Shown piece after piece: positions 48,501-60,105 of a stretch of DNA of 64,000 bases (position 1 is its first letter; each line of letters starts with the position of its first letter). Location: the NCBI RefSeq assembly GCF_022539665.2, contig NC_081331.1, positions 12,618,638 to 12,682,637 on the forward strand, in the 5' to 3' direction. This DNA is from Daphnia carinata. Its lineage: Eukaryota > Arthropoda > Branchiopoda > Diplostraca > Daphniidae. The notes below the pieces were generated by a model. That model was not told the origin of the DNA. It saw only the letters and a list, made by a program, of their open reading frames with translations, and searched no databases. The translations under genes were made by a program, and so were the position numbers.

Positions 48501-50704
48501 CCGCGCTTGCCTCTCTCGCTCCAAAAAGTTGAATACAGCTTTTCGTATAGATATTGTAGCGTCGCCCGTAACGTTCGGGCAGCTTTCTTGGGCAGTAGTT
48601 TAACTGAAAGTAATGGTTTTTTCTCCTCCGACCTTGTCACAAGAAAAGACGGCAATCAAACTAGAAATTTAGGTAAATTTTTCAAGGAAAAGCGCTTCTT
48701 ACACAGATATGGTGTTGGTATCAAGATCGACGCAGCTGACCTCGGCTGGTGGGTCGTACATATCAAAGAAGCGAGAGTCTACACCAATGAGATAAGGAAG
48801 CGGGGCATTCAGGACATCGCTAAGCCCAAGAGGGCACAATGGGATGTAAGGACACTGCCACTTGAAAGGAAATATACTCTGCAAGACAACAATGTCAAGT
48901 AGTCAACACAATTGAAATCATAAACTGATAAAGATAAAAGCTTACCGTAGCCAGGGCTTCCGCTGTTGCCGTCAAAACATCCGGACGAAGCGAATGGATC
49001 AAAATTTTTTGCTCTGTTAAGGCCAAAAGTAGCAGCTGAAGACATCCGTCCGGTCCCAAATTAAGTAACATGCTCTTAAAGCTTGCCCCACTGCACATAT
49101 AGTTTCAACATAAATTAGAAATTTCCTTCGTTAAGCAATCTGGGAAATTCAATTGTACCGTCGAGGCAATGGGAGGTCTTCTAACTGTGCTAGTGCAATC
49201 CGGTCAGTGGCCGAAAGCTGAATGAGAATTCGAGGACGTTGCGGTGACGGAAATGGCACGTCATACATGAAATGTGTGATGTACCTAGAAACGATTGGTT
49301 GTTAGATAATGGTACGTTTTCCAGTTTGCCACAGCGCAACCTTTCAAGTGGAACTGGATAAGGCCCTGAATGAGCCACCTTGTGCAGAAATCGTAGAAAT
49401 TTTTCGAACGTATCAAAGAACGGAAAATGAGATAGGATGCAGATGGATTTAATGGTGTTGACAGTGTAGTCTTTCTCAGTTGTTCCATCATTTACATCCT
49501 CCATATCCAGCCAGGCTTTTTGTTCCTTAGTCATTTTTTCTTCGGGATACCGCTCGTAAAACGTGACGGCTGAGCCGTATATCTATTTTGAAAAAAAGGG
49601 TTGCTGTAATGTATGCCAGTTAAATTGTATCTACAACGAATATTTCAATACCTTCTCTGCAGCATCCGACACGGTTAAGACAAAAGTGGAGAATACTGGT
49701 TTTGGGGTTGCAGCGTTAATCGGCCACCACTCCAGAGTAGCGCCCATTGGCAAACAAAACAACGGTACTGAGTCCGGCATGGGGTTGTGGGGAATGTCCT
49801 CTTCAGGGAAACGCGCCTGAATGCCTAGGATACACACCAAAACAATTAATATCAATCAGTCAGTCCAATTTGTAAAACATTTTCGAACACGCTTTACCGG
49901 GTCTATAGGCTATGTAGCGTGGTTTGTTCATCGACTTCTTGTAGCAGAGGTATACATCTGCACCCAACTGTTTCAAACAGGGAAGATTTATAATAACAAA
50001 AGCAAAGTTATTTTTATATGATCACCCACCATTCCCTTGTTGAGGTTCTTTTTGATCATACAATACGCGTGCGGAGGCTGTTCGCCTTTACTGGTTATGA
50101 CCACACAAATGTCTGACACCACAAGATCATTGCAGGGGGCTGTATCAGGGGCTCTTCTATATGTTACATATGTGTGTTGATTGGCTGAATTATTTACATT
50201 AGCTGGCCTTCCATATGGTGTTGACAAGACAACTTCTGCATCTGACATTAATTGTTCCTTTCCTTGATACAATACCCTAAAATATACATAAGAAACAGTT
50301 ACAAAATCCCTGCGCAAAGGCCTGGGAAATGGAAAAGCTTACCCAATATCAAACAATGGTGGGCGTTCACGACTCCTACGATAACACAAAAAAACTTCAG
50401 GGCTTCGTATGCTTCCATAGTTGAGATCAGCTGTTAAACCTACCAAAATACCAGGAAAATATGCAAACGTTGATATAAATTTTTATTGTGAAAAAACCTT
50501 ACCAGTTGGGGTGTATTCTATGCAAGTAAAACCATGTGGGATGCCTTCACCCAAGGATGGGATGATGACAGTAATATCTGTGATGGGTGCTTGATCGTAG
50601 GTTGACTTAAGTTGATTCCCATCAAACGAAAAGTCTTCAAGTGGCATTGATTTATCTGTGAATCCAGCTACAACAAAGTAGTCAGCAATTTGTTTATCTT
50701 CCAT
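42515..50704 (-). CDS. DENND4: DENND4/Crag: DENN-domain Rab guanine-nucleotide exchange factor
   Basis: Twenty-five coding exons: 50704-50503, 50439-50343, 50276-50030, 49967-49898, 49824-49652, 49582-49341, 49284-49159, 49090-48946, 48878-48703, 48632-48095, 48024-47648, 47574-47042, 46980-46880, 46534-46361, 46210-45949, 45677-45030, 44796-44704, 44608-44453, 44394-44171, 44102-43880, 43818-43425, 43348-43145, 43068-42971, 42910-42729, 42651-42515; about 1,940 residues. The start has MABP-type segments ([23 protein letters not shown]). A tripartite DENN module follows ([52 protein letters not shown]), then a PPR-like stretch ([26 protein letters not shown]). The middle is Ser-rich and acidic, and a zinc-ribbon-like CSKCHNC with a later CQHC follows. 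The end has YREL-type GRENID and [13 protein letters not shown]. Family role: Rab10/Rab11 GEF in polarised secretion; fly Crag binds calmodulin. Exon 13 is one base out of frame (see findings). Confidence 0.92.
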
Positions 50705-51996
50705 TTTTCAACAGCTCAGCCTCTGCAAAGGCAGCTAAAGTGAATAATACATTAATATTCATCTGTAAAGAACATTTCAGATATCAAACATACTTACCAA
50801 TTCCAATGACAGAAGAAAACCTTTACATTCACACCAGGTGCACAGATCAAAAACACACCTTGAAGGGGGGAAGGGAAAGGGAGAGCTGTGTATAGCAGAC
50901 AGACTAGGGGGGAATAATGGACGAACGACAAAAGTTTATAAAACGGATGCAGCTGTCTGAAATAATATGGACACAATGATAACAGTCCTGCACCTAAGAA
51001 GAATGAAACTATCAGACTTCACAACACTTCAAACCATTAGTTTCACTCTCAATTGACCATAACATCATCACAACGAAGACGTGGCTTCCCCTCTAAAAAC
51101 GTCGTCTTATTTCAGATCTCAGCTGAGAGCTGAACGACAATCTATACGTTGCTGAGTTGCAAGATTTGACCTCGAGACACTATTTCGTTTTCAAACTGCT
51201 TTTGCTTCCAGTGAACATATTTGTCTCTTGTTATCTTGTAAGCGTACCACAAAAAAATGGGAGAACGACTTGCACATGGCAAGTGATGACCGAAATGCAA
51301 AAATCAATTCAGATACTCTACTTCGTCCACTGAAAACGCTACAGTGTTCGAGTATCTGGGAAAAGGACGAGTGAAAGTTTCGGGACACCTATTCACGCAG
51401 CCTTGCCTTAAGGTTTCGGCAACTGAAAACTTTCTTTTTTTCCCTCCTGTGTGCTTCAGCGTTCTGCCCACCTGAAACCGCGCAGTGCTAACCCCAGGGC
51501 CGCTGTCGTGACGTCACAACGCTGACTCAGTGTATTCGCACGCGCGTTGTCCTTCTACCGAATTTCACGTCTTGACAGGAATACCGTTTCACGGTTTTTG
51601 AATGGTAGCAATGAAATCTATGCCTAAAGGCACAGTACGCAAGAACTGCTAGTTGTGAGGAATGTCCAAATATTTATTACTTATTGAACAAGATTCCATT
51701 CTAAAATTCACCTTCCTCAAGGATAACACCAAAAACAACTCCACTGACGTGATCGCAACACTATATTATATATATAACCTCTAACCACTCAATAATATAT
51801 ATCATCCCATTTACATACAATACTGCACAGCTTGTCAAATTCTACAACGGTGTCAACGAGCGGCGAATACAATAAAAATTCCATTCCTGTTCTTTTCAAA
51901 TGTTTACAAAGAGCACGTCAATTGATCAATTTCATTCGAAAGATAATTTTTAATCCACGAAACACCGCATGCTAAAGTAATGGCAACAGAGAATAA
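50705..51996. promoter_or_regulatory. DENND4 promoter and 5' UTR region, HMGCR 3' flank
   Basis: Minus-strand 5' UTR: the first coding exon starts at an acceptor (TTTAG, exon from 50734), and an upstream exon ends at a donor GTAAGT (exon end 50798), leaving a 63-base UTR intron. A perfect CRE palindrome TGACGTCA (51509-51516) and an AP-1 site TGACTCA (51523-51529) lie about 0.8 kb upstream in a GC-richer patch. On the HMGCR side, a minus-strand AATAAA (plus TTTATT, 51673-51678) lies about 320 bases after the HMGCR stop. Confidence 0.5.
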
Positions 51997-54900
51997 CTAC
52001 GATGAAAAACATGGCGTTAGGTTGGCATACGATCGATTATGCGTCATGTGAGACTGCACAAGAGTGCCTGCCGCGAGCGAAGACATAAGTGAGAGCTCGC
52101 CTGCCAAAACGGCCGCACAGATGATACGTGCTAATCGACTTGCGTTGGCTCCAGGTTCTTCAACGTTTGACCCTGTAATATTAAAGTATTGTACAAGGAA
52201 AAGAAAACGTGAGAAGATAAACAAACAAACACATGAATAACTGTTCAAAATAAAACGGAATCGATCAATACCTCGCAAGCCCAGCATATCAAGGCAAGCG
52301 CCCTGAGCAGGCAGCCAGGTTCCGCCTCCGATGGTTCCGACTTCCAGCGACGGCATGGTACAAGAGATGTACAAATCCTGCAAGTCTGGCCCCCATGGCT
52401 CCATTAATGTCATGCAATTGCTACTGGTGACCACTTGGGCAGGATCCTGTCCCGTGGCAATGAAAATGGCAGATACGATATTTGCTGCGTGAGCGTTAAA
52501 CCCACCGATGGACCCGGCGATGGAAGACCCAATTAAATTCTTGGTGATATTTAGGTCGACTAATGCTGCTACATTGGTCTTTAGCTTATCGCGCACGACA
52601 GCCGCAGGAATGACGGCCTCACTGACTACAGATTTACCACGGCCGTCAAGCCAATTAACCGCGGCGGGCTTTTTGTCCGTGCAAAAGTTCCCGCTTAGGC
52701 TCACCACTGTCAAGTCAGTAAAATGGCTTTGTATCACTTTCATGGCTGCTTCTGTTCCCTTTGATACCATGTTCATGCCCATGGCGTCGCCCGTTTTGGC
52801 TACAAAGCGGATGAATAAATGGCGGCCGGCAATTTGGCATCGAATTTTCTGTAACCGGGCAAATCGACTAGTTGCATTGAAACTCTTTTTCAATAGATCT
52901 ATATTAGCCGGTTCTTCGAGCCAGCGCATCACAGCCGCTGCTCTACGTATATCCGGCAGCCGGAATACTGGTCCACGGCTCATACCGTCTGCGATTAGTT
53001 GAGTTCTGACGCCACCGTTATATGACAGGGCACTGCTTCCACGGTTTGTCGAGGCAACCAAACATCCTTCAGTGGTCGCCATTGGAATAAAGTAAGGTTC
53101 TCCATCCACCATTAACGGGCCAGCATAACCGATGGGTAGCGGTACATACCCGATGACGTTTTCGCAGCACACGCCTACGACTTTGGAGTAATCGTATGCC
53201 TTATAGGGCACCCGTACCACAGCATCTTCCAGATGGGGCCCACCCATCTGTGAAAGAACACGTCTTCGAATGCGAACGCCACGTTCTGCGTCTCCCAACA
53301 CCTTTTCCAGCTGCCGTAGTTCGATCTTTCGCGCTTCTATAAGCTTCAGTACTTCCTGGTCCGTCACTTGGTTAGCAGCAAGCTTCAAAACTGTTAGGCT
53401 CTCATCCAGAGTACGATTGATGGCTTTTGCAGAAGAAAGTTCCTCTTCTTCTTGATCCACTTCATCGCACTGGTCAGTTTGGACTTCTTTGTCTTCGACA
53501 TCACACGGCAACTGTTCTGAGTTATCAGACAAAACGAATGATACGCAGCGATTTCGGAAAGTATCTACTGGAAAAGACAAATGAGACGTTTCAGAGCCGA
53601 AATTTAAAATTTTTTATAAAAATATCTTAATTATGACCAAAGGAAAGCCATATTTGCATCGGAGAACGTAGAATTACATCTTACCCTTTTCCATATTTGA
53701 ATCTTGAGATTTTTCAGCTGACAGAGAATTATACGTTGGAGATAACTTTTCCAAAGGTTGGGGAGTCTGATGAGTCCGATCGTCGAAAAACGTAAACTTG
53801 ATAGTTAATGCTGCAATAAGAATCAATAGTACCAGCTGATCAGCCCTTTGGTCGGAAAGCCACCTGAAATTGGCAAATAAAGTGCGCGAATCAATTTTAT
53901 TTATTCTCCCTTCTGCTCACAAATTGAAACTGTACCGAAGCACCGAGTCTTCCGCCGCCACGTCTACAATAGAGGCCGGGCTGAGGGTAGCCCCTGGCTT
54001 TTCAGGGCTTAAAATCTTTCCATCTTGTAAAAATACCCACTGACTGTAAACAAAATTTAAAAAAAAGAAATATTCAACAATCAAACATCAACGCATATGT
54101 CTTTTTAACCTTGACATCTGATCGCTATCAAGTCACGCAAATAGATATACTATTGTTCATTATTTATTCACCTGTGAGCGTGAACGACCATCAACCCTGC
54201 TGCCATGATAAGCTTTACACGTTGAACTAAGGGATTGGGTTGCTCCATTGCCATCATTTGTTTAAGAAGTTTGACACGGTGTTGCCATTGGAAAGGGGCT
54301 GACTGGTCGACCTTGCTGGAATCCAAAGTAGCGTCGCTGTCCATCACTTCTGGTTTGTTTGAGAGCTTTAAAATGAATTAAATGTTAGCTATCTTTTCAA
54401 CCTTTGCTATGCCCTGTCATTTTACTAACCTCTAACACGAGGGCCAGACAGGCTGGATAAAATGTCATGAAGACTACATAGTTGACGACGGCTGACATAC
54501 ATCCATAGCCGCATAAGACTTCTAACCTTCGAACTCCTGTTATTGGGAGTAAAATAGAAACCTGCTAAAATTCATGTCATATTACCTAGATTTTTGGAAA
54601 CTCACCTGACAAGGTTCCAACGCCTATGACAAGAGTCTCGACCAAGGTGTCGAGCGTAATGGCTGGTCCGAGGACAGCCATGCCTTGGGAGATGCATGAC
54701 GCGACTTCGGCCGCATTTCTAACCGAACAGCTTAATGACCAGTGAGCTAGAGTACAAGCCTTGACCACATCGATCAGTAGAAGGAAGAAGAAAAGCGCAT
54801 CCCTGAATAAATGGAAAATTATGGTTAGCTTCCCACTATGCAAACCAACTGTTGTAAAAAAAAAAAATTACTTCAGATCAGAAAGATCACTTTGCATGAC

Positions 54901-55221
54901 GTTGACGACGCTGCAAGTGAAAACAAAACTGGAGAAGACAGTAAAAAGTCCGGCCAAACTCAAAACAAATCTGGAATGGGATCGGTGTAAGGAACGTAAT
55001 CTGTGATAGCTGTATAAAACAGCCACAGCTCGCACTGTCGTCATTAGCACTATATCCAGGGGCTGTGGCGAACCCAGCGAGTCACGCGCGCGATTGAGTG
55101 TGTGCATTCCTTGGCTACTGATGATGGCTACTGTGGATGTTAAGACCAAGAAGATCACTTGCCATGGGTGTTGAGCACAAAATAAGCCATAGTTTCTAAA
55201 AATTCCGGCCAGGAAACCCAT
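51997..55221 (-). CDS. HMGCR: HMG-CoA reductase
   Basis: Eight coding exons: 55221-54872, 54802-54606, 54536-54430, 54365-54172, 54043-53936, 53863-53685, 53567-52272, 52172-51997; 868 residues (human 888). It converts HMG-CoA to mevalonate with NADPH in the ER membrane, the committed step of isoprenoid synthesis. The N-terminal third has several membrane spans in the sterol-sensing-domain layout ([54 protein letters not shown]). The linker is acidic (DQEEEELSS). The catalytic domain is complete: [17 protein letters not shown]; Glu545 in [21 protein letters not shown]; Lys677 in [10 protein letters not shown]; Asp753 in TGQDPAQ; GTIGGGT; and His852 in QSHMTHNRS. Ser858 aligns with the AMPK-phosphorylated serine of mammalian enzymes. 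Arthropods lack de novo sterol synthesis, so the main products are non-sterol isoprenoids such as juvenoids, dolichol and ubiquinone. The last intron (99 bases) has no in-frame stop. Confidence 0.97.
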
Positions 55222-55328
55222 ATTGCTGACTAAAGTGTTTTGAAAGCCTTCCTAAGAAAGATTAAGGTCAAGATCAGTCTCTAAAAAAGCATGTGTCAAA
55301 TAAGTCTACAACTACGCTAGTGCTTTAC

Positions 55329-55397
55329 CAGTAGGGATGATTCAAAATTTGAGCTGTGATGACCTTGTGCCAGTTACTGCTGAAGAATCCTTAAAGC
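55329..55397 (-). other. Likely HMGCR 5' UTR exon
   Basis: Bounded by a good acceptor (TTTCTTTTCTAG) and the donor GTAAAG on the minus strand. The coding exon then begins its UTR part at 55251 after TTTCTTAG. A further upstream donor GTAAGT near 56093 could end the first exon. Confidence 0.4.
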
Positions 55398-57698
55398 CTA
55401 GAAAAGAAACAATGTCACTATGATTTCTTACTTCCTCTCCCCATGGTAAGCACTTCCTGCATAGTATTTACCAAATTAAGTTTAGGAATGGAAGTAAACT
55501 GAAGACGTAAAAAAAATGTTGGAGGTAATGGTACAAATGAATGCTCAAAATTGATCAAAAACAAATATTAAATACCTGATATCCAGTAGTATAATTGTAT
55601 TTTCAGGTTGATTCACTTTATTCTAAAAAAGGTAAATTGCACGAATTGTCTTTCTGCTGTCTACTTTTTCTGAATGACTTCGGTGAACGGTAGTTCAACA
55701 TACAATGGTCCTCTGCAGTTGAAAACATTCAACTTAAGAAAGACCACATATATCGCATCTCAGATCTGGATTACAACTATAACCTGAAAATCTACTTTCC
55801 CTAATTCACCTAATTTTGACAACTTTGAACGTGGAAACGAATCCGTGACACGTAAAGAAAAACCTGCTCAATCAATCGGCATACTAGCCTTCAGAAAGTT
55901 TCTCGGTTAGCGTCTGCTAGTCGTGCACGTCTGCCTACTGACGACAAAATTGCACAACATACAACTTGAGAAAATGTTCAACGTGTATAATGACTAATAG
56001 CAAACGGAAGGCTGTGGACACTACACAGATACTAAGTAAATTTTGAAGATATCGCGGTATTTAGAGACGTGAGATTGCAAGCTGACTTACAATTTTTGCG
56101 GATTTCTTTTTTTAACTAAGAATGCCTTCGAGGAATAATAACCGGAAGGGACAATCTAAACACTCAAATCTTGACTGCCCTCTAGCGACATCATTCTTGA
56201 CGATCTGGAAAAACCAGATAGCTGATGGGTTTTCAAAACAAAAAACTAACAGAAAAAGAAATTAACTAAGAGGAAAATATTATACACCGTTTTTTACCCG
56301 TCTCGTGGAAGTGCAATCCTGGTAAGGTCACACATGCTTACGTCTTGTTTAAAAAGTATGTCTTATCTGAAAAGAACATGCGTTGTTCGCTGTAGCGATG
56401 TGATTAAGAAGTGGTTTAGCAACAAAATAGTCGTTATGTAGAAAGTGGAGCAAACCATTAGGATAAAAATGCGAGCTTGATAAGGTTTAAATTATTTCGT
56501 TTTATAGCAAACCACAAATCTATTAGTAACAGCTTATTAACTTCTTAAGGAGGATTTAATTCAAAAGATAGGTGAAACCGCCGAATCTTCCACATTTGAA
56601 ACTTGGAAGTTGTATTTCGTACTAGAAGTTTCTTACTACCGCATAAAGTATAAAGTCTTTAGTTGCCAATAAACACGTTATATGTATATATAAAACCAGG
56701 AGGCTTAATTAGATAGCTTGCCATACGATCCATTTTTAGTATGTTTTGTGTACGTGGTGATGCCACTTTCCCAAAAGCTACAAGGCAAACTGCAAAAACT
56801 ATTTGCCCCCTTTTATGTCTGCACCCTTTAGGGTATTTCGGCAAATGGCACTTTGCCATTGCGGCATTTTAATTAACTTGAGATGGTTTCGTTACTTTTC
56901 CCCTGATTTTTTTAAACAACCATCTAACATAGACCAATCTACACAGCAAGCTTTCGTTTTCCCTTTCACTAAATATGGTAACGTAATTTATTTACACATA
57001 AAGGATGTTGAAAGTTTTCTTTGGGGCTTATGTATTCATTCCAAGTCTTTGAAAGTTACAACCTTTTCAAATTCGTGTCACCCCGATAAATCTACAAGTT
57101 AGCTTATAAATAAGGACAGAGCAAATAAACAAAGAATGATAACCTACGGAACACCATCTATGATACGGTTAGTAACTATTGTTGAGTAAGGTTACGAACG
57201 AAAAGGAAATTATTAGCATGTGCTTCATCCTGAATTTAAATAGCCACCGATTTGCCCCACATGGCCATGTCAATTTCTCCGATTGCGCCAAAACAACTTA
57301 CACGGTCAAGGTATCAAATGACATTTAAAAAAATGGAAATAGAGAGAGTCTGTACTGAGGCCTGTACACAGTACCTCGCATTTAACTTCAGTCAATTTAT
57401 ATGAAACGCTAGAATTATATCTACTTCCAGTAACGTCGTGAATAACTTGTTATTCATTAATTCCTGACGATTGGAAATTTTAATATTTGGGCCATTTTCT
57501 AGCAACTGGACATGGAAGAAAACTATACGATCCCATCCAGATTTCAACGATAGGGATAATAATGTTCATAACCAATTAATATCGGTCAGCAGATTTTTCT
57601 TGCCTGCACGCTACGAATTCAGCTAGAGATAAAAATATTAATCTATGTCGCACTTAAATAATAAAATATATAAAAGTATTACTAAAAAGAATTGTGCT
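55398..57698. other. HMGCR upstream region and 3' flank of the IRE1-like kinase
   Basis: No supported coding sequence. A candidate HMGCR first exon lies at about 56094-56220 on the minus strand, ending at GTAAGTCAGC. Inside it, 56175-56189 reads on the minus strand GTCGCTAGAGGGCAG, close to the CTCF core. Frames at 56659-57102 are chance ORFs. From 57110 on it is AT-rich. Confidence 0.4.
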
Positions 57699-59608
57699 TC
57701 ATTTGGATTTGTTCAACGGGTCACCGGCGCACGAGCGACTCAAAGACAACTGACTGTCTGTCTTAGAGTGAAGAGACGAAGATGTAATACTAAGGTCCGA
57801 GAAACTCTCTGCAGAACTGGTTAATCCAGGCTCAAGATTTGACAGTGATGCCACCGAACGAACTCGAGGAATGAAAGAAGAATACAATTCTTCCTCTTAC
57901 GCATTCAAATGACAGAAACGTTGTAAATTATTGCAACAAAACTTGCAAAAATACCAAAGCATTAACATACCAGTGCCATCAGCAAAAAACTCACTCCAAA
58001 TAAATCTTCCTGGGCGGCTGCGAGGTAGAGTTCTCTGCCAGGATGTGGGCGCGCTTGAAACCTGTACAAAGAAATTTTTCAAGATGTACGATTTGAAACT
58101 ATTTTTTAAGGGTTTAGCATAACGGGAAATACCTGTAATCTTTGCTTGATGGTATCTGAACTGGTTTGTGCACGACGTCGAGTGGACATCTTTAATCCAT
58201 CAGACGATGTTGGGCTCGGTTCCTCATTGACAACCTAACAGTATAAATTTACCATCATTTGCATATTCAAGTTTCCAGATGGTCAAATTTTATTTCGGGT
58301 ACCTGCAGTCCAGTTTGCCCTTGAAATATAAGTGTTCTGTTGTTGGTAGCCGCAAACAGGGTAGTTGGACGGGCGACAGAATCGCACTCGTCGTTTGTCT
58401 AATTAATAAAAACTAATAATTATACCTTGAAACCAAAGCTATGAGCACCAATTACTAGTTATCGTACCGTATTCGACTGGGTCGGTCGAATTTTTCCGCT
58501 CTTCTTTTTAGTGGAGGCGAATTTATTTTTGATATTTCTAAGCCACAGATCGAATTTCCTATAATTGGATATACAAAATGATAATTAAGTAACGATAAAC
58601 TAGCAGATAAAAGCTACTTACTTGTCGTCTTTCAGTAACTCGTTTGAATCTGAAACATTTGGTGCGTTAAATACGGGCCTTTTTAGAATTTCGTCGAGCT
58701 TTGGTCTGTCTTCGGGATTCATGCTAATCATTTCTTTGATTAATCCTCGCAAGAAGACGTGTTTTTTCTCCAACTCTTAATTAGAAGAAGAAGAATGTTA
58801 CGTGAACTTCCAAGTAAAAATGAGCTTTGCTTACTTGTAAGGTTGTACTTTCCCATGAGGATATTTGCATTTCTCATCATCGCGATTCCAAATGGGTGTG
58901 TACCTTTCGTAAAAAAAAAGAAGAAAACACATCCCAAAGAGAAAACATCTATTGCCGTGGTAGCATGCAAGGCGGCATTTCGCCCATTTTCCAAGTCTTG
59001 CATATTTTTTAGTAATTCCGGAGCCATCCAACCAGCAGTGCCGATACCAGCAGCAGACATAGAGAATGCCTCCGTGCTTCGTACTAGTTTACAAAATCCA
59101 AAATCGGCTATTTTGAGTCCGCCCGATGACGAGATCAATATATTGTTGGGCTTGACGTCCCGATGGACGTAATTGCGTGAATGTATGAAGGCTAAACCTT
59201 CCAACATTTGCTTCGGAGCTTCCATTTCTTCAGGCATGGGACCTGTATAGTTTCCCTTGCAGTAATCATCTAAGGTGGCAACGCATAGTTCTAAAGCTAG
59301 CCTCCTACAACAAGAAATTTAGAAAAAAGATATATTATGTGCGAGACTAATGTTTTTGAAGATTGTACGTACAAAAACGGGTGTTCTTGCTCAACATGCA
59401 GAAGTTGTAAAATACGCGGATGTCTACAATGGAATAAAGCCTTTAGTTCCCGTTCAACCAGCTGAACATTGGTCAACAAAATTCGTTTCACAGCTACCGG
59501 TTCATCATTAAAATGTCCAGCAAAAACCACTGTACCCTCACATCCACGACCTAGGATATCCGCTTCATCCCACTTGATGGATTTAGTACTGCTCCATCTG
59601 CTCTCCAT
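57699..59608 (-). CDS. IRE1-like soluble protein kinase lacking luminal and RNase domains
   Basis: Eight exons: 59608-59373, 59304-58835, 58775-58622, 58558-58468, 58398-58303, 58234-58133, 58061-57971, 57895-57699; phases close to 478 residues. Residues about 12-275 are a full protein kinase: glycine loop LGRGCEGTVVFAG, Lys41 in VAVKRIL, Glu54 in helix C, HRD (126-128) in HRDVKPNNIL, DFG (146-148) in IADFGFCK, APE (173-175) in GWMAPELL. Several segments are specific to the IRE1/ERN branch: LELCVATLDDY, GLAFIHSRNYVHRD, GTAGWMAPE, LGCVFFF, KGTHPFGIAMMRNANILMG and MNPEDRP. There is no signal peptide, no luminal sensor and no membrane span before the kinase. After it there is only a Ser/Thr/Lys-rich tail instead of the KEN RNase domain. 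It is therefore probably a cytosolic kinase derived from IRE1; its substrate is unknown. The 5' ATG is preceded by in-frame stops, so missing upstream exons are not required. Confidence 0.85.
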
Positions 59609-60105
59609 TTTGCTGGCACAGAAATAGACACAAAACTACTAACGTCTTTCATACTCGTTGGACGTCGATTGCAAACGGTTGCTTAATAAGTCGACTATTA
59701 TAAGTATTCCCGATGATAACAAACTGATAAGTAACGATAGACAAATACAGTGATGAGCTCTACTTCTAAATGACGTCACCATGTTATTTGAACACCTTGT
59801 TATCTGCCTGGACTTGTTTTGGTGGCATGTTTTCAACTCTGATTCACAGTATTTCGTTATTAATTCCATCAGCAAGCTGTTGTTGTTTTTATTTATGACT
59901 AATGGACATAACACTCTCTGAATTTGATCAACATGATCAACATCTTCTAGCGGAAGAAGTCTGTTCTTTGCCCGAGAAGATTAGAACGATAAGATTAAAA
60001 CAAATTAAAGTTACACCACATTTTTAATTAAAATGTCAAACTACGTAACAACCCGGGAATACACATCCTCGGGGAACTAAAAGAGTCATCTCTTAGCATT
60101 TTTTT
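59609..60105 (-). promoter_or_regulatory. Promoter region of the IRE1-like kinase with a CRE palindrome
   Basis: The 15-mer CTAAATGACGTCACC at 59766-59780 contains a perfect TGACGTCA, 158 bases upstream of the kinase start codon. CREB/ATF-type factors bind such sites; ATF6/XBP1 elements share the ACGT core. The remainder holds no gene. Confidence 0.45.

Noticed and set aside
51997-53580. Single uninterrupted HMGCR frame of 527 codons
   Set aside because: It crosses the 99-base last intron. The segment between GLRG and SNVEEPG does not match the enzyme and has clean GT/AG ends, so it is two exons.
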